Positions 25,746 to 37,700 of a stretch of 64,000 nt of DNA are shown in pieces. The stretch covers positions 44,831,858 through 44,895,857 of the forward strand of contig JANJXV010000004.1 in assembly GCA_024803745.1 (NCBI GenBank), read 5' to 3'. This DNA comes from Megascapheus bottae (taxonomy: Eukaryota > Chordata > Mammalia > Rodentia > Geomyidae). Below the pieces are notes generated by a model. The model saw nothing but the letters and a program-made list of their open reading frames with translations. It was not told where the DNA came from and searched no databases. The position numbers were made by a program, and so were the translations under genes. The stretch's first letter is position 1; the number at the start of each line of letters is the position of its first letter.

Positions 25746-28700
25746 CTTGAGTATGCCCAGGTATGCTTGCACTCATGTACATGTGCCTCTGCTCATGTGC
25801 CAGTTCTGGGGCTTAAAACTCCTGGGCACTGTGTCTGAGCATTTTTGCTCAAGGCTAGCACTCTCTTCCTTGAGCCACAGCTCTATTTCTTTTTTTCGGT
25901 TATTACTTGAGACAAGAATCTTTCAGTTTTATTTTGCTGAACTATGATTTTATTTTTCTAAGGAATTAAATGAGTTCTCCCTTAAATATACCATATTTCA
26001 ATTAATACATGGGTATATACTCACATATCATCTAGCATTTACTTATGAGTTTATAAGCTAAATTTAGCTTCCACATATAAGAAAAACATACATCCTTTAT
26101 CCCTGTGGGCCTGACTTACTACACTTAACATTCTTTTTCCTAGATCTTTCTATTTCTTTACAAATGGTACAGTATCCAGGAGGTACTTGAAAGAGATGGG
26201 TCAAGCTCAAAGGGAAAGGAGTAGACAAATCAAGAAGGAAAGAAGGGATATATACAGTCAAAGATCCAATGTCAAAATCTCAGTCAAAATATACAGTCAA
26301 AAATCTCAGAAGACTGAGAGAAGTGACGAGGAGGGGAGGAATAGATGAGAATGTTGAAAGGAGTGATATTAATTGAGATGTATTCATAAACTGCTTTGTT
26401 AAATGACAACTCCTTTGTACACCTACTTGAAAATCTTATATGTGCATATATATGACATGTGTATGCATGTGTATATATATATGTATACACGCACGCATAC
26501 TTACATAATTCCATGAACTTTCCTTCAAATCATGTCCTCACATCTCAGACTCCTGAGTAAATAGAATTATAGGCATGAGCCACTAGCACCCAGCATAAGA
26601 TATTAGCACTGTTTTTGTCTGTATAAAGTATTTGTTTTTTGTTTCTTTTTTAATTCTTCTTTTTTTTTGCCAGTCCTAGAACTTGAACTCAGGGCCTGGA
26701 CTCTGTCCCTGTTCTTCTTTTGCTCAAGGCTAGCACTCTACCACTTGAACCACACTGCCACTTCTAGCTTTTTCCATTTATGTGGTACTGAGGAATTGAA
26801 CCCAGGGCTTTATGCATGCTAGGCAAGCACTCTTAACAGTGAGCCACATTCCCAGCCCTATAGTCTTTGTTATACTTAGTAATTGTTATATTTTGAAAAT
26901 ACGGTTTTATGATAGCTTTATTTCTCACCGTTAAGGAATAAAGATAGCAAAGATCATGTCAATTATTCTGTTTAAATCTTAATTTTCAGCCTGTAATTTT
27001 TCAGCTCACATTTCAAAGTAGAAACTATAAGCACATTGAACATTTTCATATAACTTTTAAAAAATATCTGTGACTATTTTAAGAGAACTGTGTAGACATA
27101 AATATAAACTGTGTAGACTAAATATAAACTATTAGTATTTAAGAAATCTCATTTTCTGTTAGGCAAATGATTTATGAGCTACTTAAGGTGTACTTTTTGA
27201 AATCTGAATTATAGTATTTTCTTCAGTAATCACATATTAAGATTTTAAAGTATTCATTTCATCAATTGTTGACTTGCACTATGCATTTCTCAGATGCTTA
27301 TTTAAGGTTGGCATTTTCTTGAACTCATTTCTATGTTCTCCTGTGTTCTTACTTGAAACAGCACAAAAGTTTTTAGAAAATGGGGGGGGGGATGTTGTGA
27401 TTTGTCTCCTGTCTTTACTAATTTTTCATTCTTCTAATAACAAGGCAGAAAATAAAAAGAATTTTTGTAGTCTTAGACATTTTTCCCACCATGAAGACTT
27501 CCCTTTCTGTTATGTATTTTTATTATCTTTAAGTAGCCATACAAAGGAGCTGCCATTCACCAAAGCAGTTTATGAATACAGTGCATCTTGATCAACCTCA
27601 TCCCTTTCAGAATTCCTCCTAAACCCTTCTCTTAATCTTCGGTTACATATTGGATTTTTTGTGATTTAACAAAGCAGTTTATGTGTACAATGCATCTTGA
27701 ACTGTGTTACTACTTCAACATCTTCACCCCCTTTGACTTACCCCTTCCTTTATATTTCTCAGTTCTGTGATACATAACAATGAATTCTTGCCAGCATTCT
27801 CTCCCCTTCCACCCTCATTCTACCCCTCTTAATGAAGAGTCATACTATGTAAATTCCCCTTTCCTGAAAGCACAAGATAGAACGTAGAGCTAACCTAAGT
27901 AAATCTTCCTGTCTTCTGTGCAACACCCCATTGAATATATTTGGTACCTAGATAAAAACAAAATTTCATTATCCAATTAGGACTCTACCTAATTCATTTA
28001 CATTTTTTGATGTTTCCCTTTAAAACATTTTTGTTTGTTTCATTTTTGAGACAGTGTCTTACTCTAGACCCCAGACTAGCCTAAAACATACAATCCCTTT
28101 GCTTCAGCCTCCACAGTGATGAGATTCTAAGCCTAGGTTACCATATCCTACTAATGTTTGGTACTGTAAAATTCCTATCCTAATGTGAATGGGGCTTAAT
28201 ACTTTATTCCCCACATTTTTTCACAGCAATTAGAAGTCACTCTCCAGCCAAACCTGTATTAATATTTGTATCATCTAGACGTCAAACTCGACTTACTGCT
28301 CTAGAGTTGATAGCCTTTCTGGCTACTGAAGAAGATCCAAAGCAGTGGTTGAATATGGATGAAAGAGAGGTAAACAATATATTTTGTTTTCTGCTTCTTA
28401 TGTCAGATTGCTTTATATTTCATTATAATAGAAAGTGTACATTTTACGAGATTGATTGGAATGTTTTGTGAACAGTTGGAAATGCTTCTGTATAACTATA
28501 CATAATTACACATTTAGGGGCCAGGAGCTTGGCCTACGGTAGAGTGCTCACCTAGCATGCAGGAAGACCTGAGTTCGATTCCTCAGTACCACATACATAG
28601 AAAAAAGCTGGAAGTTGGGCTATGGTTCAAGTGGTAAGAATTCTAGCCTTGAGGAAAGCCCAAGGACAATGCTAAGGCCCTCAGTTGAAGCCCCAGAACT

Positions 28701-31700
28701 GACAATAATAATAATAATAATAATTACACATTTAGTTATATTTAGTTTTCTTCTATGATGAAAGTACAAAATAATGTATGCTGGAGAAAGTGTGAGGAAA
28801 TACATTTCTGTCACCATAACACATACTGTTACTATCCCTGTAAATTTCCTTTCAGTATCTTTCCACTATACATTTATTTCATGTATCCTTTGAGTTTTCT
28901 ATTTGGTATCTTCATGATGAATATTTTATATTCAATTAAGTTTCATAATTTTTAGTGCCACTATGGAACTTAACAAGTTTTAATTAAACATATTTATCAT
29001 AATCATTGTCTAGTTTAGAAAACACGAATACCTTTTTAAAAGCTAAGATAGGCATGGTGGCTTAAGCCTGTAAGCCTTGTACTTGAGAGGCAATGACTAC
29101 AGGATCACTGCTTGAGTCCAGCCCAGGAAAATGTGTATATGTAAACAAACACATTATTGCAATTTAAAAAAAAAAAACTGTGGTAAAGATATATGGAATA
29201 CCGATGAGTTTGTTTGAAGCAACTATCTGGGCTTCACTTCTCTTAGGCTTTATTCTAAAACTGTTTCAAATGGAGACTTTTCTTTGAAGTCAGCATATGA
29301 AGTACTTATCTACTGAACACATTTTAGGATGCTTACTAAAAGTATAGAGGCATTGTGCATTTAGCACATATGTGACTCACATTAACTTCAAATGTGAACC
29401 TCATGTGTTCTTTCCTAGTATAGTAACCTTATAGATTGAACAAAGCTTCTCTTGCTGACTATAAAAGCAGTCACCTATAAAATAAAAATTTCAGAGAATT
29501 TGTGATGAAATTTGCAATAGACTATTATATTAATGCAAATTATACCTACACCAGCAATAAAGCTGGCATTTCAGTTGTTGTACCCCCAAATTATTAACTT
29601 AAAATAAGCATTTTAGGACTAGAGGCATCGCTCAGCAATAGAATGTCTGGAGCTTCTTAAAGATCAGGGCTCTGAAGTCACACCCCCATACCACAAAGAA
29701 AAATGACATAAATCTTTGTACAATTACTTTCCATAATATTATGGGCCAGAACCTAGTGTTTTCTCCTATTGCAGACACACCCACAGTATTAGTTTGTTGT
29801 TTCATGGTAGGATATGGATAACTTGACAAGACTGTAGGATTAACAACTGGTGCATTTAAGAGAGGCCAGGTAAGGATAGCAGTAGTTTCCTGGCAGTCTG
29901 TATCTTACACATGCTGCAGTGGAGCATGTTCTGAAAGTAAGAGACTTGAATAAAATCTATCAAGCAAACAATTGCATAGACCAACAAGACCTAAGCTACG
30001 TCTGCAGACTATTCCATCCATCAATACCAGAATATACGTTCTTTTCAGCAGCACATGGAACATTTTCTTTAAAAGTCACATTTTAGCCAGGCCTGTAATC
30101 CTAGCTACTCAGATGGCTGAGATATGAAGATCAAGGTTCAAAGCCAGTCTGGGCACAAAAAGACCTGAGACTCTTATCTCCAATTTACCTCTAGAAAACA
30201 GGAAGTGGGATTCGGCTCAAGTGTAGGACAGGAGCCTTGAGCTGTAGAGTTCAGAGACAATGCCCAGTCTCAGGGGTAGGCAGTAGCCTTGAGCTGAAGA
30301 GCTTAGGCACAGCGCCCAGAGTTCAAGCCCCATAACCCATCAAAAAAAAATCACATTTAAGGTACAAAGCAAATCTGTGCAAATTCAGAAACACTGAAAC
30401 TATTCCCTGCATTCTCTCAGACCACAAAGATATAAAATTGGAACTCAACACCAAACAACAATTTAGAAAATCCTGTAACTCATTTAGATTGAACAACACT
30501 TTGTTGAATCACCAATGAGTTATTGAAGAGATCAAAACAGAAATTCAGCAGTTTATGTTATTTAACAAAAGGAGCACACAAATTACTAGCTCCTTTGAAC
30601 ACAGCAAAGGCAGTGTTCAGAGGAAAATTTATAGCTCTGAGTGCCTACGTTAACAAATTGGAGAAATCTCAAACCACCAATTTACCGGTGGTTTCAGTTT
30701 CTGGAAAAAGAGCAACAGACCAATCCCAATTCCAATAGAAGGAAACAGATTATCAGGATTAAATGAACTAGTGACCAAAAACAAAACATACAAAGAATCA
30801 ACAAAAACAAGAAGTTAGTTCTTTGAAAAAACTAACAAAATTGACAGCCCTTAGCAAATGTGTTGTATTTTTCATTAGAGAGCTTTCTTGAAGCAATTTC
30901 AAGAGTTTGTTAGAGGATGCTTCATATCATTCAATTCTCACCTTTTCACTGCCACTTCACTATTAACTTCAAGTTAATTGGCAATCTTTGTGTCATTCTC
31001 TGAAGCTACCAGTGAAAGATCTGAATGCTAAGTGTGAGTCTGTCATGTGCATCAAGAAAAGGCAATATCTTCTTTCCTTTAACTTTTTAAATAGGAAAGA
31101 ATATTCAGATTCTTGACATTCACAGTCAGCAAAGTTCCAGTGGAGTCTTTTCACTGCCCAGCTTTATTTATAACACTATTTTTCTGAGGCAATTATATTT
31201 AAGTGTCTTTCTATCAGAAAATCCCTCATCAAACCAAAATCCATTCATCTGTCCCCAAGTAGAAGCAACTAAATATTCTTTATTTCCATTCAGCACTTAA
31301 TCCTGTATCTCTGTCCTATTTACATCAGGTTCTTCTTTTGTTCTCTTTTTAGATGTGCTGAAATCAGATGCCTTGCTTGTGATAGATAAGTGTTCTCAGT
31401 CGCAGAACTACATCCCTAGCTTATTTCTTCCATAGTCCCATCTCAGTAGTCTCTAAACAAATAGACTATATTACAGAATTATTCCCAGCTGACATATGTA
31501 TTTAACAAAGAAGAAGGAGAAAAAAGAGATGCAAAGGTAGTTAAAATTTGTTAGTATATGTGAAATAGCAAACAAATAAGACCAGAGTGTTTGTTTCTGT
31601 AGTTTATTAAGGAGAAGTAAATATGTATTATTTCCCCTATTGTCTGTGACCCATACACTTTTATCAACAAGCTACTAATCCAGTTTCTTTAACTAACTAC

Positions 31701-34700
31701 TGAAATAACTCAAAATGCATATTCTTCATAGTTGAAAATCAGAATATTATCTATGTTCGTTTTGTAGGGTCATAAATTTGATTAATTTTTCAAATACACG
31801 GTGTAGAATGAAAGTTTCTCAGAATTCATCTAAACTTCTTTCTCTCCTATTTGTAAAGCTGCCCAATTTTGTCAGAATCATTGTATAAGAATAAGAGCTT
31901 CAGAAGTGGTGCTGTGGCTCAAGTGGTACAGTGCTAACCTTGAGCTGAAGAGATCAGGGTCAGCACCCAGGCCCACAACCAACAACAACAAAAAAAAGAA
32001 ACCCGAAAAGCAAAAGGAAAAGAATGAGAGCTACAAATACTCATGTTGCTGTTTCCTCAGGGTTTTTTTGTTCATTTTTGTTTTATTTTGTTTTGTTAAT
32101 GTGAGTTTCTCCATTAGCAATATCATCCTAGTATATAGGCATTTGATAATCCTACCATTCAAGCTGAGCATGATAGACAGGAAGCATAAGCCAAAATGCT
32201 ATCACCACAATGGTAGAAATGATAATGAGAGTACTGGTAAGAAATGATGTTTCTTCTATTATGTTCACAGTGATGAGAAATAAAGGTGAGATTAAGCTAT
32301 CACCAACAAATAACTACCTAGTCCTGTAGGTAAGATACTTTTATAATGAGTTTACACTCAATCGTAGCAGTGATTAGGCCACACCTAATGGACTTCTCAT
32401 CCACTATGGAGCTGTAATCTCTGTGCCTGCTGCATAAAATGCTGTGGCCTACAAAGGAGACTACAACACGCACAGATGGTTTATTTGCTTGACCATTAAT
32501 AGATTTTTCTACAGTGTTCTTCTACTTCATAAAAGCTTCCTACCTCTATTTATTACCTGCCTCCAACATTTCAACATGCTACTTGCATTATCTTTACTTT
32601 GCTATAAAGTAGAAGTAAAATATCCAGTTCATGATCTGCAGGTAACATATAGGACCATGCCATCTTCTTATTTTCCCTCCTGGAAATCCACAAAAACATT
32701 TTTTCTTTCAAATAAGTAAAATCAGAGATGAAAAAGGAAGCATTGCAAGTTGTAATACAGAAACACAAAGATCATAAAAGGTTATTAAATAGAACAACTA
32801 TATTCTAACAAATTTGATCATCTCAAAGTACACAGATTCCCAGGTACATACACTTAATGTTAAACCACAAAGAAATAGAAAATACATGGCCGGGAGTTTG
32901 GCCTAGTGGTTAAAGTGCTTGCCTAGCATGCATGAAGACCCAGGTTCAATTCCTCGGTACCACATACATAGAAAAAAAGCCAGAAGTGGTGCTGAGGCTC
33001 AAGTGGTAGAGCTCTAGCCTTGAGAAAAAACCCAAGGACAGTGCTCAGGCCCTGAGCTCAAGCCCAGGACTGGCAAAAAAAAAAAAAAAAGAAAGAAATA
33101 GAAAATACCCATAGAAATAGAAATAAGAAGTAACAGCATTGGGCTAGGAGTTTAGCCTAGTAGTAGAGTGCTTGCATAGCATGCATGAAGATCTGGGTTC
33201 AATTCCTTGGTACCATATACATAGAAAAAGTCAGAAATGGTTCTGTGGCTCAAGTGGTAGAGCTCTAGTCTAGAGGAAAGCCCAAGGAAAGTGCTCAGGC
33301 TCTTGAGTTCAGCCCCACGACTGCCAAAAAAAAAAAAAAAAGTAACAACATTAAATAGCCTCCCATCAAGAAAAGAAGACTAGGACCAGATGCCTTCACT
33401 GCTGAGTTCCACTAAACATTGAATGAACAACTGACATCAATTCTTAAGTTAGTTCCCCATTCTATGAGTCTAGTGTTAATGCATTAACCTGATACCAATC
33501 CAGATAAAGACCCAATAATAATAACAACAAAAGTAAAACTTCAGGCCAGTAACCTTGGTAGACATTCATAAAATATTACTGAACTGAAATGTATTCATAA
33601 AATTTTAGTAAACTAGATAGAACAAGGCATTAAAGTGATCATTCACAATCATCAATTAGAACTCATCCTAGGGACACAAAGATGAGTCAATGTATACAAA
33701 TCAGAAAACATGTCAATAAAATGAAGGGCAAAAATTATAACATCATCTCAATACAGAAAAGGTATTGATAAAATTCAACATCTCTTCATAATATTAAACA
33801 CTAGAAGAGTTAAGTATATAGAAAACTTAAAATATTGAAGGCCTATTATAATAAGACAGTAGTAGGACTGGGAATGTGGCCTAGTAGTAGCATGCTCATC
33901 TAGCCTGCACAAAGCCCTGGGTTTGATTCCGGGGAACCACATACACAGAAAAAGCTGGAATGGTACTATGGCTCAAGTGGTAGAGTGCTAGCCTTGAGCA
34001 AAAAGTATTCAAGAACAGCATCCAGGCCTTGAGTTCAAGCCCCAGGCCGGAGGCTGGGGGGAGCGGTAACCAGTTAACATTATATTAAATGGAGAGAAGC
34101 TGAAAGGTTTCTGTCTACTTTCTTGAGCAAAACCAAGATGCCAACTTTTACATATTTTTTTTTTTTTTTGCCAGTACCAGGCTTGAACTCAATGCCTGAA
34201 CATTGTCCTTGGGTGTTCTTTTTTTTTTTTAATTTATGTGCTTCTTTTTTATTTTAAACATCTATTAGCTGTATAAAAATTTTCATTGTAATGTTTCCAC
34301 ACATTTACATGTTATATCTTCATATTCAACACTTCTGCTTCTGTTCCTTATCTTCCTCAACACCCTTTTAATTTTCTTAGCTTTATATGTGTTTTGTTAG
34401 GACCTTTTCATATGTACATTCAATATACTTTTCTCATGTTCTCCCCTAACTCTTTCTTTTTTTTTCTCCTTGGTTAATTTTTTTAATATATTTTTTATTG
34501 TAATTAATAAAAGGGTTACATGATATTTGCCAGATAGAAGGTGCATTAATTCACATACATTGATACCCTTTCACATGTCTTGGTACCCATTTCCCTCCCC
34601 CTAACCCCCACCCCCTATCAAATTTCAAATAACCAAATACAAATAAATTCAATATATCAGATAACAAAGTGAGATTCTTGGTCCGGGAGTTTGGCCTAGT

Positions 34701-37700
34701 GGTAGAGTGCTTGCCTAGCATGCACGAAGACCCGGGTTCGATTCCTCGGTACCACATACTTAGAAAAAAGCCGGAAGTGGTGCTAAGGCTCAAGTGGTAG
34801 AGCTCTAGCCTTGAGAAAAATCCAAGGACAGTGCTCAGGCCCTGAGCGTAAGCCCAGGACTGGCAAAAAAAAAAAAAAAAAGAAAGTGAGATTCTTAAGG
34901 CTACAGCTGTGCCACTTGAGCCACACAACCACTTCCAGCTTTTTCTGTGTATATGGTACCAAGGAAGCAAACCTGGGTCTTTGTACATGGTAGGCATGCA
35001 CTGTACCACTAGGACAACTCCTGGCTCCACCTTTCACATTTATCAAGCACAGTGCTTGAAGTCCTATCGAGTACAGTTAGGCAAAAGAAAGAAATGATTT
35101 TATATGTGAAGAACCCCAAAAGATACACCAGAAAATATTGGAACTAATAAATTAATTCAAAAAAGTTGCAGGATACAATTTCAACACATGAAAATCAATA
35201 CCATCTGAAATAGAAATCAAGAAAGCAATCCAGTTTACAGTAGCTACAATAAATAAAATAACATACCTAGGAATACATTTAACCAAAGAAATGAAATACG
35301 TCTACAAATATAAAACATTAGTGGAAAAATTGAAAAGGACACAAAAAAGTGGAAGGATATCCTATGTCCTGGATTGTGAGAACCAATATTGTTAAAATGT
35401 CAACTATTCAGAGCAATTTACAGACTCAGTCCAGTCCCTATCAAATACCAATAGCATTCTTCACAAAAGAATTTACAAAACAGTTCTTGTTTATTTGGGG
35501 CCACAAATATATATGAATGGCCACAAGCAACTGGGCAAAAGGAAAAAAGCAGGAAGCAATATAGCGTCTTACTTTATACTCATTTGCATAAGAAGACAAC
35601 TTACTGTTGTTTTAAAAAAACAAACATTCCCTTCTTGAATACTTGTTAACATGACATTTGAAATATGATGTAAAAATCAATGTTAATAAAATCTTTAAAA
35701 ACAAAACAAAAAAAAACAAAAACAGGCACTTATAGAACAATTACAGTGGCCTAGAAGTAAAGCCTAACATGTACATCTGGCTTGTGATTTTATATGAAGA
35801 TTGCAGATAGTGGTAGTACACTTTGAATTCAGTGTTTTGTGCCTATTTGCCTGGCACCAGTGGCTCATGTCTATAATCATAGCTACTCAGAACAATGAGG
35901 TCCAGGGATTGTGGTTCAAATCCAGCTTAGGCACTAAAGTCAATGAGACTCTTATCTCCAATTAATCACCAGAAAACTGGAAGTGGCACTGTGGCTCAAG
36001 TGATATATTAGTACCCTTGAGCTGAATTGCTTAGGGACAGCACCTAGGCCCAGAGTTCAATCCCCATAACTGACCAAAATAATTTTTAAAAAATTTTTTA
36101 AAAATGCCTGTTTGAGCAAATCCTCAAAAAAAAAAAAGTAAAAAGAAGAAGAAAAAATCCACACTGTAGCAGAATGACAAATAACCCAATTATACAATAA
36201 GCAATTGATATAAGAAGATATTTCTTAAAATAAGGCATTGAAATGGGTACAAAATATATGAAAATCAAAACCTCAAGGAGATACTGCTTTACCTCCAATA
36301 AGATGAGGAAGAGATAACATATAGTAAGGATATGGTAGAAAAGCAATCCTTGCACATTGTTGCTGAAAATGTAAGGGCTAACAGTATAGAAAACATAGAG
36401 AAATGATAATTTGAGAGTATAAATGTATTTAGCCTAATTTGAACATGACAAACAAATCTATACATGTGTTGACCATTAATGAAATTAAACATGTACAATT
36501 CTTGGTATTAATTGAGATTTTAACGTAAAACAAGAACATTATCAGCTTACTTTTTCATTAACTGATATCAATCTCCAAATAGCATAAAAAGAAACTTTTA
36601 AAAATTAAATATATAGATATCTATATGAATATTATGTATATATAAATAAGTAAAATTATAGAAAATTGTAAACATTATGAGTGAAGGTAATGAAAATTAA
36701 ATACAGTAAGATAATAGGAAGTTACTTTAAACAGAATGATCAGCAAAAGCCTCTAAAAAGCAGAGAAGCAGCCCAACCCTTCCTATAATCCCAGCTTCTC
36801 AGAAGCCTGAGATACCAGCATCAAGATTCAGAGCAGCCCAAGTAAGGAAGTGCATGAGCCCTTTTTCTATACACACGTGCGTGCATACACAAAAGCCAGA
36901 AGTGGAGCTGTGGCTTAAGTGATGGTAAGCAAAAACAGATATGGGACAGCAGACAGGCCCTGAGTTCAAGCCCCAGTACTAGCACAAAAATAAAATAAAA
37001 CAGAATCAGATGATATTGAACCCAAAGAAATATTACAGCTTTCAGATTAAGGGAACAGAATTGAAGAAACTGAGATTTCCTAGCTCTAGTGTAATATGCA
37101 CAAATGATTGTAACACAACTGAGACCAGTGAAACTGCATATTATATGAAGCTATATAAAGCCTTAGTTTGAATTTCCTTCCAGGAACTATGAGAAGACAT
37201 TATCTAGTAGGGTTTGGCCCTCTGGAATTGATACTCTAAACAAATACTTCAACTGAAAAATAATAAATCAGATAAAAGGAAAAGGAAGATCTGAGAGTGA
37301 GTGCATTGTTATATATTGTCAGGTAAAATGGGCTCTCTTCCTAGATAACCCCTAAAGAGAGATCGAACCAAGCAGGTTAGCTAAGGGGAGGAGTATTGCC
37401 AGGCAGTAGAAGACTTTCAGCTAGGCCCCTTAGTATAGAGTGGAATAGAGTGGAAGGAGTTTAAAATTGTATTTTGCTCATGGCATTTTTTATGTCTAAG
37501 ATTTCCAAGTAGAAATTTCAACGCATTGAAGTATAAGAAGTCTGTCACACACACAGAGAGGGTGTGAACTGAGAGTATAAGCCTAGATCCTGACTTTAAA
37601 CCCAAACAAATGTAAAAAAGAAAAAAAAAGTCCTAGAATGTAAAGAACCCAACAGCCTACAAGATTCTCTCCATTTATGCTGAGGTACACTGGCAAAGGG

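Larger units (their letters stand above)
23902..28226 (+). other. ASCC3 intron L-M
   Basis: 4.3 kb. L1 with a 5' inversion (23932-24760) starts 31 bp after exon L. Then plain sequence, a (GT)n tract at 25718-25745, antisense SINE pieces (25797-25930, 26533-26597, 26661-26860, 28040-28152), an old L1 scrap (26070-26165) and an unclassified repeat in three copies (26330-26420, 27525-27620, 27668-27760). Confidence 0.8.
34152..35030 (-). mobile_element. Antisense IDL-Geo split by an L1 tail
   Basis: The right arm begins at 34152-34216 (T run, 'gccagtaccaggcttgaact') and the element resumes at 34897-35030 ('ggctacagctgtgccacttg' to 'gacaactcctggctcc'). It lies within the L1 ORF2 and is itself split by the L1 3' end 34217-34896. 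Confidence 0.83.
29945..35805 (+). mobile_element. Broken L1 ORF2 with nested insertions
   Basis: Sense L1 ORF2 text in collinear order: endonuclease part near 29970-30075 ('cttttcagcagcacatggaa'), 30360-30857, then after a foreign 1.86 kb segment the reverse-transcriptase part resumes at about 32716 ('aaaatcagagatgaaaaagg'), 33345-33860 ([10 protein letters not shown]), 34053-34150, 35031-35620 and about 35722-35805. Many stops and frameshifts; a dead copy. Carries at least seven later insertions, listed separately. Confidence 0.8.

Noticed and set aside
30523..30738. 71-residue frame that might be a gene
   Set aside because: It is a remnant of L1 ORF2, part of the broken copy 29945-35805.
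34551..35030. 159-residue reading frame on the - strand
   Set aside because: It lies entirely within the SINE/L1 nest (SINE text translated), not a gene.
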